A DNA stretch of 64,000 nucleotides from Methanoregula sp. (lineage in GTDB: Archaea; Halobacteriota; Methanomicrobia; Methanomicrobiales; Methanospirillaceae): the NCBI GenBank assembly GCA_041645435.1, contig JBAZQB010000001.1, positions 1 through 64,000 on the forward strand, in the 5' to 3' direction. The notes beneath the pieces are model-generated. The model saw nothing but the letters and a program-made list of their open reading frames with translations, was not told the origin of the DNA and made no database searches. The position numbers were made by a program, and so were the translations under genes. Shown in pieces: positions 18,009 through 25,211 of this stretch (position 1 is its first letter; the number at the start of each line of letters is the position of its first letter).

Positions 18009-19451
18009 ATGGGGACCGGTATGACGCTTGATGCAATCCTTAAGGAAAAAGGGCCGATCAGGACCATAGGGGTACTTGGCATGGGATATGTGGGAATCCC
18101 TGCGGCTGCTCTCCTGGCCGATGTACCGCAGTACGAACGGGTGTACGGGTTCCAGCGGGATTCTCCCTCTTCCGGTTACAAGATTGCCATGCTCAACCGG
18201 GGCGAGAGCCCGCTCAAGGGTGAGGAACCGGGGCTTGAAGAGCTCTTACAAAAAGTAGTATCTGCCAAAAAATTTGTCTGCACCTCTGATTTTTCAAAGA
18301 TTGCCGGACTGGATGCCGTTACCCTCTCGATCCAGACGCCGTTTCTGAACAAGGAAGACCTGCTGCCGGATTTTTCCGCATTGTTCGACGGGATAAAAAA
18401 TGTCGGCCGCTATCTCCGGCCCGGTATGCTTGTCGTGCTGGAATCCACGATCACGCCCGGCACCACTACCGGGATCGCCCGCGAGCTCCTGGAAAAGGAG
18501 TCCGGGCTTACGGCGGGTGTGGATTTCGCCCTCGCCCATGCACCGGAACGGGTGATGGTGGGCAGATTGCTGCGGAATATCCGGGAGCATGACCGTATTG
18601 TGGGAGGGATTGACGACGTGAGTACGCAGAGGGCAACTGAACTGTATTCCCCCGTACTGACCCTGGGAAAAGTGATCCCGATGTCAGCAACCGCTGCGGA
18701 AGTGACCAAGACTGCGGAGAACACGTTCCGGGATCTCCAGATCGCTGCCATCAACGAACTGGCACTCTATTGCGAGGCGATGGGCATCAATGTCTACGAT
18801 GTCCGGACCGGCATCGACAGTCTCAAGGGCGAAGGCATCACCCGTGCCATGCTCTGGCCGGGTGCCGGTGTCGGGGGCCACTGCCTGACCAAGGACACCT
18901 ACCACCTCGAACGGGGTGCCCGGGAGCTCGGTAAAGGCACGCTTGATTACCCGGCAAACGAGCCGTCGCTCTACGTGCTTGCCCGGCACATCAATGACTT
19001 CATGCCAACCCATATGTTCCGGCTTACGAAAGATGCCCTGCAGCGTGCGGGTGTCCCGCTGAAAGGCGCAAAGGTTGCCCTTCTCGGTTGGGCGTTTTTA
19101 TCCAATTCGGATGATACCCGGAATACGCCCGCAGAACCGTACCGCGATCTCCTTGTGCATGAGGGTGCGGTTGTCCCGGTCCACGATCCCTATGTAGCGG
19201 AATATCCCGGGGTGCCGATTGTTCCTTTTGTTGAGGAAGCGGTTGAGGGTGCTGATGCGATCGTGATCTTTGCCGGCCATCACCACTACCGGACCCTGAA
19301 TCCTCTTGTACTTAAGCAACTGTCCGGTAAGAAGCACCCGGTTATTATTGACGGACGGAACATGGTCGACCCGGATATGTATATTAAAAATGGTTTTATT
19401 TACAAGGGAATCGGGCGGGGCGACAGGAACGGGCACGCGATTGTGGAATAA
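18009..19451 (+). CDS. UDP-N-acetyl-hexosamine 6-dehydrogenase (nucleotide-sugar dehydrogenase)
   Basis: A 480-aa UDP-glucose/UDP-ManNAc dehydrogenase family protein that would oxidise C6 to a uronate using NAD. It has the Rossmann motif GVLGMGYVGIPAA, the central domain LAHAPERVMVG, and the catalytic cysteine in GVGGHCLTKDTYHL, followed by the C-terminal substrate-binding domain. It is slightly longer than usual at the N-terminus; a Met at 18021 is an alternative start. It is the last gene of the sugar operon and a T-rich tract follows at 19454. Confidence 0.9.
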   Translation: MGTGMTLDAILKEKGPIRTIGVLGMGYVGIPAAALLADVPQYERVYGFQRDSPSSGYKIAMLNRGESPLKGEEPGLEELLQKVVSAKKFVCTSDFSKIAGLDAVTLSIQTPFLNKEDLLPDFSALFDGIKNVGRYLRPGMLVVLESTITPGTTTGIARELLEKESGLTAGVDFALAHAPERVMVGRLLRNIREHDRIVGGIDDVSTQRATELYSPVLTLGKVIPMSATAAEVTKTAENTFRDLQIAAINELALYCEAMGINVYDVRTGIDSLKGEGITRAMLWPGAGVGGHCLTKDTYHLERGARELGKGTLDYPANEPSLYVLARHINDFMPTHMFRLTKDALQRAGVPLKGAKVALLGWAFLSNSDDTRNTPAEPYRDLLVHEGAVVPVHDPYVAEYPGVPIVPFVEEAVEGADAIVIFAGHHHYRTLNPLVLKQLSGKKHPVIIDGRNMVDPDMYIKNGFIYKGIGRGDRNGHAIVE

Positions 19452-19509
19452 ACTTTTTTTTATCCAGGACATTTTTTCGTTACAATCCGGCTTGATGTAG
19501 GGTTCTGCA

Positions 19510-19926
19510 CTATTCCTGTACAACGCGTACCGGTGCCTGGCTGAAATGCCGGTCGAAGGTATAGATCTCATCAATGCCTTGTTGTTCCATGACAACCAGT
19601 GCCAGGGCATCGTTAACGCTAATGGAATATTTTTGTGCCAGCCGGGCACTCTCCCGGTAGTTGTCAGCGGAGACCGGCTGGACAATAATCGAGGGCTTTG
19701 ACAGGAGTGCGGAGACGAGATCGCAGGAAAACTTAAAGCCCGCCGCATCTTCGCAAACATTTGCCACTTCGCTGAGGTGCACGGTCGTGGTCGTGACCGG
19801 TTCACCGGCATTTACCCGCAGGAAAATCTCTTTTGCTGCAGTTTTTCTTGTTAAGACCGCTTCCGGAAGCGCTGTTTTTGGCTTGAGGACTGCATAGATG
19901 AATACGTTTGCATCAATGAACCGCAT
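19510..19926 (-). CDS. PIN-domain toxin (VapC-like)
   Basis: A 138-aa PIN-domain ribonuclease. The acidic residues expected for Mg2+ binding are in MRFIDANVFIY (Asp5), the central SEVANV Glu, and SVNDALALV and YTFDRHF (Asp). VapC toxins usually cleave tRNA or rRNA when not bound by antitoxin. The gene overlaps the AbrB-type gene upstream by 14 bp, a common toxin-antitoxin arrangement. The target is unknown. Confidence 0.85.
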   Translation of the reverse strand: MRFIDANVFIYAVLKPKTALPEAVLTRKTAAKEIFLRVNAGEPVTTTTVHLSEVANVCEDAAGFKFSCDLVSALLSKPSIIVQPVSADNYRESARLAQKYSISVNDALALVVMEQQGIDEIYTFDRHFSQAPVRVVQE

Positions 19927-20149
19927 CTTTTCTCAGTTCCTTGCGCAGGGCGTGATAATCGTCAAAATGTTTACCTTCAACTTCGACCGCGTCAACAAAT
20001 CGCGCAAGATCGGTATCAGCCGGGCGGATCTCAAGCCGGTCATCCTCATCGATGATCATGACATTATTTGTTTTCAGCCGGTTCCGCCATGCCTTTGGCA
20101 GGATGATCCGGCCCTGTGCATCAACCTGCTTAATCTCCACTTTTGTCAT
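19913..20149 (-). CDS. AbrB/SpoVT-type antitoxin
   Basis: A 78-aa DNA-binding protein with the swapped-hairpin AbrB signature VDAQGRIILPKAWRNRL (residues 9-25). It is the predicted antitoxin and autorepressor of the PIN toxin encoded directly downstream. The C-terminal part (VEGKHFDDYHAL) would wrap the toxin. The region upstream holds the dispersed repeat (locus 3) and then the inverted and direct repeats at 20.5-20.73 kb. Confidence 0.85.
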   Translation of the reverse strand: MTKVEIKQVDAQGRIILPKAWRNRLKTNNVMIIDEDDRLEIRPADTDLARFVDAVEVEGKHFDDYHALRKELRKDAVH

Positions 20150-20267
20150 AATTCACCAGAATTACTGCACATTCCCAGAATATTAATTTTCTTCCAACTT
20201 TTCGAATCTATTGATATAAATGAGTAATCCGATATTATCCATGATTTTTATTCTGGAAGCTGATACG

Positions 20268-20398
20268 CCTATACTCCCGATTGCGATGAACGCCGCCGCC
20301 CCCGAAGGGGCGCCCCCGCGGCGGTTTCAATGACTAAAAGAATCAAACCGCCTTGCCCCGCCGTGCCTCGGAGAGGTCCTGAGGCGTGGAACCCTCCT
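20268..20398. repeat. Dispersed intergenic repeat, locus 3 (partial)
   Basis: A single minus-orientation partial copy of unit A: the core GCCGCCGCCCCCGAAGGGGC is followed by CCTTGCCCCGCCGTGCCTCG and GAGAGGTCCTGAGG. The outer end with AAAACGATTTTCATGA is absent, so the copy is truncated. Confidence 0.7.
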
Positions 20399-20501
20399 TA
20401 ATGCTGCCAAGCTCAAACAACCCAATGATTACGATCATGAGTCAATTCCGATTAAATTCCGGCAAGCCTTTTACAAAAAAATCAAGATCCGTTTCGCACA
20501 A

Positions 20502-20733
20502 AAAAATTTTCAATCAAGCTTTGAAATTTTTTTTTCAATCGACCTATCAGCCCCTGCCTGGAATTTTTTAACCAGACCTTGATTTTATTTCCGGCCCCTC
20601 ACCCCGGAGAAAATGATTTGTTGTTAGATAATTATCCAACAGTTGGATAATTATCCAACAGTTGGCAGCTTTACTAACACCCTCGTACCTTGATTGAAAA
20701 TTTTTCAGCAGACTTCGATTGAAAAAAATTTTG
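20502..20733. repeat. Four TTGATTGAAAA-type elements in inverted pairs
   Basis: Two copies point left (20502-20518 and 20525-20541, read as AATTTTCAATCAAG and TTTTTTTCAATCGA) and two point right (20689-20705 and 20716-20733, read as CTTGATTGAAAATTTT and CGATTGAAAAAAATTTT). Spacing within each pair is about 25 bp. The pairs flank the direct repeat at 20628-20665. The whole block sits at the 3' side of the CARF-like gene. Confidence 0.6.
20628..20665. repeat. Perfect tandem 19-bp repeat containing a palindrome
   Basis: The unit ATAATTATCCAACAGTTGG occurs twice with no gap (20628-20646 and 20647-20665). The junction forms the perfect palindrome TTGGATAATTATCCAA (20643-20658), a plausible protein-binding site. 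Confidence 0.8.
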
Positions 20734-20735
20734 TT

Positions 20736-21593
20736 TTACCCTTTCTGGAGAGCCGTCCGGACAAGCGTATTGGTTGCCGGATCCGCAAAAAACCGGAATG
20801 CAATTTCGCCACTATCAGTTATGCGGTACGATTTTTCCCGCTTCGTCTCTTCCGATACCCGTTCCTCCACAAGCCCCGCTTCTTCCAGCGTCCGCATCAG
20901 GGTCGATAATGTACCGTGCGTCAGTTCTGCGGCGGGTTTCCTCCCGCGCCGGTAGTGGACCGGCGGGGGTACGGGATCGCCGGGTTTTACCTTCTTCGTG
21001 CGGGACGGGACATAGTACGGCCAGAGCTGCTTGTAGATGTAGTCCCGGGATGTCCATTCGTGCATCCCCGGTATCGCGTCCTTCCGTATGGTGCGGAGCA
21101 GCAGCGCAAGGATTGCTGGGTAATTGGGGTTTTCCATCATGCTTCGGACTGACCGTTCCGGCAGCGGGACGTTCCGGGGCGTCTTCTCATCGAAGGCGGA
21201 ATAGACCTGTGCGCCAAGCCAGGGTCCGAACGAGAGGAGCGCCGTGCAGAGGGGCGTGGACCCGCCCGAGATATCGAACGTGTACCGGGCGGTGGGGAAT
21301 TCGCGGTGGATTTTCGTGAGTATATCGCGAACCGATGGATAGGCGGGCGGATAGACCAGTTCGCGGGAGAAAGGGATGGAGAGCGATGCGGAGACCTCCT
21401 TCACGGCGGTGACTGCGTTCCTGATGGCGACCCGTTCTTTTTCTGTTGCAGGGCTGGACGAGATCTCGTACACCGTGCTATCCGCGAGGACGTACGTCCG
21501 GGTGATTGTTGGCAGTTCGCGAAACGTTGCCGGGTAGGTGGTGTGGATATTTTCGCCGGCACTGATGATGTGGACGTGTTCGCCCGTTGGCAT
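20736..21593 (-). CDS. CARF-like/winged-helix regulator (Csa3/HFX_2341-like)
   Basis: A 285-aa protein. The N-terminal half begins HVHIISAGENIHTT and contains YTFDISGGSTPLCTALLS (near residue 125), the pattern of CARF-type Rossmann domains that bind cyclic oligonucleotides or similar ligands. The C-terminal part (about 150-275) reads as a winged helix: SRDYIYKQLWPY, LSTLMRTLEEAGLVEERV and a wing with SYRITDSGEIA. This is the architecture of Csa3-type CRISPR regulators and of the haloarchaeal HFX_2341 family. No cas gene or CRISPR array occurs in this window. It is divergent from the AT-rich gene pair, separated by about 170 bp, so it could control that pair. The ligand is unknown. Confidence 0.7.
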   Translation of the reverse strand: MPTGEHVHIISAGENIHTTYPATFRELPTITRTYVLADSTVYEISSSPATEKERVAIRNAVTAVKEVSASLSIPFSRELVYPPAYPSVRDILTKIHREFPTARYTFDISGGSTPLCTALLSFGPWLGAQVYSAFDEKTPRNVPLPERSVRSMMENPNYPAILALLLRTIRKDAIPGMHEWTSRDYIYKQLWPYYVPSRTKKVKPGDPVPPPVHYRRGRKPAAELTHGTLSTLMRTLEEAGLVEERVSEETKREKSYRITDSGEIAFRFFADPATNTLVRTALQKG

Positions 21594-21724
21594 GGATCAG
21601 TGTCGGGAGCGGTGGGTTAAATGGTTGTTTGTCATTTAGAAAATCTGTCGTTTAATATTTCTCAACAAAGTCTACGAAGATATCGATTAAATACAATATA
21701 GATTAATAGTGCGTAAGATCGTAT

Positions 21725-21734
21725 TCTATAAAAG
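21725..21734 (+). promoter_or_regulatory. Candidate TATA box of the AT-rich cassette
   Basis: TCTATAAAAG lies about 30-39 nt before the ATG at 21764, which would give a very short leader. A GGTGAG before the ATG could act as ribosome-binding site if transcription starts slightly earlier. Confidence 0.4.
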
Positions 21735-21763
21735 TAAAATTTCTTAGCGTGGTGAGAACAATA

Positions 21764-22801
21764 ATGATACAGTCCTTTGCTGAAATGAAACATCTATTTC
21801 AAGCCGGACTGGAAGGAAATAAAGAATCCTTGATGTTGTTTGGAGCAACATATTCGAAACAATTGAAGGCATATCTTATCGAAAGCAATCTTTTTTTAAA
21901 AAATGTTTCGGCAACACCTGATGGAGGACGTTGGGTAAAACTGGATGTTAATAATTGGTATGTCAATAGTGGTGGAGATTTACCCGGAACATTATTTCTT
22001 GATACTTCCAGAAAACGTGTGTGGATATTATACAGTTTAATGAAAGCAAAAGAATCTGATGATAAAATTTCAAGTTGGATTTCTGTTAATCAAGGCCTTG
22101 ATAAATGCTGGCTCTCTCACAACCATTTAATGCATTTCCAAAAATCAGGTTCTTGGATAGAAAAAGGGATTGGATTAAATTTCTCTGATGGTTTAACCCC
22201 CAAACAGGACGCAGGGAAGTTTAGTTTGAAGGCGTGGTATGGTTTGAAAGAACCAGTGCCCGGAGTAAATGAATTTCTTGCGTTAGCCAAGGAAAAAATC
22301 GCGATTAATAGTATCCGATGGCAAAAAAGATCTGGGGGATCCGTTAAGATTACAGAAGAATGGTACAGCAACGGAAAGGTGACTGTAAATCAAGCTGAAG
22401 ATGCAGAAGAAGTAATGATATCAATCTCTGAAATAGCGAATCGCTATGAAGATGCACTTTTCGTAGCAACAGACAATAGAGATAAAAAATTATGTGCATT
22501 TGAACTAAATTTCACAAAAACTTTAGATCTTGATGCTTTTTCAGAAGCTGTTGCGATGGGAAAAAGTGGAATGAACCTATGGCTTATTGAAATTGAATCT
22601 AGTTCAGATTTTAAAAGATTTAAGGGGGTTGATCTCCACACTTGGGATAGAGTATTCATGGATGTGGGCCTTGATTATGCCTATCTCACAATTCCTGGTA
22701 ACGGTTGCGTAAATGCTGCTCCAAGAATCGCAACTGTTCAAGGTGAAGATAATGCAGGGCGGACTTCTATCTTTTTTGATGGAGTTGAAATGTTTGCCTG
22801 A
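21764..22801 (+). CDS. Hypothetical protein, AT-rich accessory cassette, gene A
   Basis: A 345-aa soluble protein that I do not recognise. No signal peptide, membrane helix, P-loop or zinc motif is visible. The second half has an alternating strand/acid pattern (DALFVATDNRDKKLCAFELN, then LWLIEIESS, then HTWDRVF) that could be part of a nuclease-like or sensing fold, but this is weak. Codon use and base composition are clearly more AT-rich than in flanking genes, which suggests recent transfer. Its 3' end overlaps gene B by 23 bp, so the two are probably co-translated. ATG 21764 was chosen over the GTG codons at 21749/21752 because GGTGAG precedes it. Confidence 0.6.
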   Translation: MIQSFAEMKHLFQAGLEGNKESLMLFGATYSKQLKAYLIESNLFLKNVSATPDGGRWVKLDVNNWYVNSGGDLPGTLFLDTSRKRVWILYSLMKAKESDDKISSWISVNQGLDKCWLSHNHLMHFQKSGSWIEKGIGLNFSDGLTPKQDAGKFSLKAWYGLKEPVPGVNEFLALAKEKIAINSIRWQKRSGGSVKITEEWYSNGKVTVNQAEDAEEVMISISEIANRYEDALFVATDNRDKKLCAFELNFTKTLDLDAFSEAVAMGKSGMNLWLIEIESSSDFKRFKGVDLHTWDRVFMDVGLDYAYLTIPGNGCVNAAPRIATVQGEDNAGRTSIFFDGVEMFA

Positions 22802-23651
22802 ACTGCGAAAACGTATCACATTATGGCGAAATACTATCCGGCTTTTTTATACTTATAAGGGAGTTGCTGGCCCTTTCTTCGCAGCAGGAATTACTCAACT
22901 CCGGGTGGAAACACCAGTTCAAGAACGTTCTTTTGGAATGGATTATACTCCAGATATTATTGCAGCAGGTCCCGATGGATGGGTTGTAGTCGATATAACT
23001 TACAACGATAAATCCAAAGCAGGAACTCTGGATAATTATAAAAAAATTGATCCAAGGTGTTTATCCACATTTGGTTTTCCTTCATTCACAACCCCACCAG
23101 ATACGATTAGTAGTCGTTTTTCTTTCAATGACGATGGAAATCATTGTCAAATTGTTGTTAAGGATAAATTTGATGTGAAAAAAGCGGAATTTCTTCAAAA
23201 TTCAAAATTAAGAGACGCATTTGTTGCAATGAAAGGTCAGGATATGACTTCAATCGCAAATATGCCAATTACACTTCTTCCTGAAATGAATAATGGAGAG
23301 GAAATTCGCGAGGGAATCGTTGATATTGCAGCGCAGCTTTTTAGACCACAAGCGGATGGAAAGACATCTTATGAAATTTGTGAGATCGGACTCGAACGTC
23401 TTTTCACACTCGTTCCAGCCATTTCAAAAAAATCATTGGTAATGAAAATTGATAATGAGATGAAAAGTCTTGTAAATTATTATTTAAAAGGATATTTAGA
23501 ATACAGCGATGGAAAATATCGCGCGGTTGAAAAGTACAAAAATCCAAAAGCTCAAACGAGAAAATTTATTGATTCTAAGTTAAAAGAATGGGTAAGATCT
23601 CCGCAAAAAACACTTTCTGATAATAGGTATAATTCCCAACGCATCAGATGA
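22779..23651 (+). CDS. Hypothetical protein with PD-(D/E)XK-like nuclease pattern, cassette gene B
   Basis: A 290-aa soluble protein with no named family that I recognise. Residues 55-90 read DYTPDIIAAGPDGWVVVDIT followed by a Lys-rich helix (YNDKSKAGTLDNYKKI). This resembles the core of PD-(D/E)XK nucleases: Asp59 after Pro, a turn, a hydrophobic strand ending in an acid (Asp72), then lysines (78, 80). The usual E-x-K is D-I-T here, so activity is uncertain. It shares the AT-rich composition of gene A and overlaps it. I use the ATG at 22779; upstream in-frame codons at 22713 and 22752 are possible. It ends about 20 bp before the convergent trmI gene. Confidence 0.55.
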   Translation: MELKCLPELRKRITLWRNTIRLFYTYKGVAGPFFAAGITQLRVETPVQERSFGMDYTPDIIAAGPDGWVVVDITYNDKSKAGTLDNYKKIDPRCLSTFGFPSFTTPPDTISSRFSFNDDGNHCQIVVKDKFDVKKAEFLQNSKLRDAFVAMKGQDMTSIANMPITLLPEMNNGEEIREGIVDIAAQLFRPQADGKTSYEICEIGLERLFTLVPAISKKSLVMKIDNEMKSLVNYYLKGYLEYSDGKYRAVEKYKNPKAQTRKFIDSKLKEWVRSPQKTLSDNRYNSQRIR

Positions 23652-23669
23652 TTTTTTTTATTTTCTCTC

Positions 23670-24395
23670 TTATTTCCTCGCAATCGTCACATACCCCGAG
23701 TGACTCACCGAAGTTGACGGCCGGGTCCCCCGCTTGGACCGCGTCATCTCCCGCTCGATCAGCTCGTGGGTGTGCACCTCGCGGAACAGTGGTGTGGCCT
23801 CATCGACCACAATTGACATCTGCTCTATGAATGGCGTGTAGCACGCGAGATATCCGCCCGATCGCAGAAGGGAAAATGCGTGTCGCACGTGCTCGGGCTG
23901 GATCTGGAGATCGAGATGCACTACATCGTAGCTTCCCTCGGCGTCCAGGAAATCCTTTGCCACTGCCTCCACATTGGTGAGTTTCGACTCCGTGATATTC
24001 TTCATTGCAAGCGTGGAAAACTCCGGCCGGATCTCGTAAGTCTTCACGGTCTTTGCCACACCGCCGAAGTAGATCGCGGCAATCCCGCTGCCGGTACCTG
24101 CATCGAGCACGTCATCGTTGTGGTTCATGCCGGTGTACGCTATGACCAGCCCGATATCCTTGGGCAGCATCGGGGCGCCTGACCGTTTGCCATACGCGAA
24201 AAAATCGGTCGGGCGCGGGATGCGGATGGTGAACTCTGCACCGCTGTGGGTGGTGATGATATCCCCGCCGGATTTACCGACAATGGATTCGAGCTCGATC
24301 TGACCCTTGTCAGTACCGAGTTTCCCCGGCCCTGCCTTGACCCAGAATTCCCTTCCTTCCCCTACGAGAAGTACTCTATCGCCCGGCTCAATCAT
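23670..24395 (-). CDS. trmI: tRNA (adenine-N1)-methyltransferase (m1A57/58)
   Basis: A 241-aa SAM-dependent methyltransferase of the TrmI family, which in archaea modifies A57/A58 in the T-loop. It has a small N-terminal beta domain (1-60), the SAM-binding motif LDAGTGSGIAAIYF (97-110), the acidic EIRPEF loop, and the HLDLQ catalytic strand. The product has normal length for archaea. It overlaps the NAC gene by 4 bp (ATGA) and is last in the leftward operon that begins with the RecJ-like gene. Confidence 0.92.
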   Translation of the reverse strand: MIEPGDRVLLVGEGREFWVKAGPGKLGTDKGQIELESIVGKSGGDIITTHSGAEFTIRIPRPTDFFAYGKRSGAPMLPKDIGLVIAYTGMNHNDDVLDAGTGSGIAAIYFGGVAKTVKTYEIRPEFSTLAMKNITESKLTNVEAVAKDFLDAEGSYDVVHLDLQIQPEHVRHAFSLLRSGGYLACYTPFIEQMSIVVDEATPLFREVHTHELIEREMTRSKRGTRPSTSVSHSGYVTIARK

Positions 24396-24733
24396 GAGCT
24401 GGAGAGGCGCATGATCGCTTCGGCGATATCGCCCTTGGTCGCCACGAGGGCCTCTCTGGCCTTCTCTTCAGACACGTTTGCGGAGGACGCGACCATCGTG
24501 ATATCCTCTTTCGGGATCTCGGCCGTTGCCGGTTCGAACCGGATATCGCCCACGATCTGGTACGTGGTCGAGCCCTGCATGGTCATCGCCGACACTTCTG
24601 CCGAATCGAAGATGTAGTTACCCTTCGGAGTCTTGATGACAATACTCTGCACGTCTTCAATCTGCTCGACGTTCATGCCGAGCTTCTTCATCATCGCCTT
24701 CATCTGGCGTGGATTGATATTTCCCGGAAGCAT
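24392..24733 (-). CDS. nac: Nascent polypeptide-associated complex protein (archaeal NAC)
   Basis: A 113-aa homolog of alpha-NAC, which binds nascent chains at the ribosome. It begins MLPGNINPRQMKAMMKKLGM, the usual archaeal N-terminus, then the NAC domain (SIVIKTPKGNYIFDSAEVSAMTMQG) and a C-terminal UBA helix bundle (VASSANVSEEKAREALVA). The ATG at 24733 is preferred to the GTG at 24742. The N-terminal 77 bp overlap the 3' end of the PUA gene in another frame, an unusually long overlap. The stop overlaps the trmI start. Confidence 0.92.
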   Translation of the reverse strand: MLPGNINPRQMKAMMKKLGMNVEQIEDVQSIVIKTPKGNYIFDSAEVSAMTMQGSTTYQIVGDIRFEPATAEIPKEDITMVASSANVSEEKAREALVATKGDIAEAIMRLSSS

Positions 24734-25211
24734 CTTTCTCACTACCCTGCCGTACTCTTACCGCTACTCCATAATTAAATGCAAGCATTTCCGCGCCTGA
24801 TACAACCGCTGCGCCGCAGGCAATCAGGCGATCTCCGCCCGCCATGACCATGACGTCATCTCCCGCGCGGATTTGTGGGTCGGCTGTGACCACGTGTTTT
24901 GCAAACGCATTCTTGCCCTTGGCCACGAACTCTTCGACATCATCCTTGATGACCACCCGGTAGGCCGGGGCAGGCAGGCAGGCCTGGAGGCGTTTCGCCC
25001 CCTCGATGCCGAGCGTGAGCCTGCCATCCGAAGCCCGGACCGTTGCGAGGCGCACCCCGCCAAACCCGATCTGCCGGATACGCCCGGTGGTAGAGTAGAT
25101 GAACTCGCATCCTTCGGGAAAGAGTCCCGTCCCTGCAAGCCCGCCGAACTGGTGATCAGCGATTGCCTGAACCCGCCGCAGCGAACTGTTCTCCGAGTAT
25201 CCTGTTGACAC
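24657..25211 (-). CDS. PUA-domain RNA-binding protein
   Basis: A 184-aa protein with a C-terminal PUA domain (about 85-155: KDDVEEFVAKGKNAFAKHVV, then ADPQIRAGDDVMVM and ACGAAVVSGAEML). PUA domains bind modified or structured RNA; such stand-alone archaeal proteins are assumed to act in RNA modification. The GTG at 25211 is the most plausible start and overlaps the 3' end of the RecJ-like gene by 56 bp. The last about 28 residues (rich in D, E, K) run over the start of the NAC gene, so the tail may be poorly conserved. Confidence 0.78.
   Translation of the reverse strand: MSTGYSENSSLRRVQAIADHQFGGLAGTGLFPEGCEFIYSTTGRIRQIGFGGVRLATVRASDGRLTLGIEGAKRLQACLPAPAYRVVIKDDVEEFVAKGKNAFAKHVVTADPQIRAGDDVMVMAGGDRLIACGAAVVSGAEMLAFNYGVAVRVRQGSEKDASGKYQSTPDEGDDEEARHERRAD

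Noticed and set aside
19098..19811. 237-codon minus frame antisense to the sugar dehydrogenase end and overlapping the PIN toxin
   Set aside because: Both real genes have motifs; this frame has none.
20502..20733. Possible CRISPR array, because ATTGAAA resembles the 3' tag of some archaeal repeats
   Set aside because: The elements are only about 14-17 bp, in two orientations, with no regular spacer length, so they are not an array.
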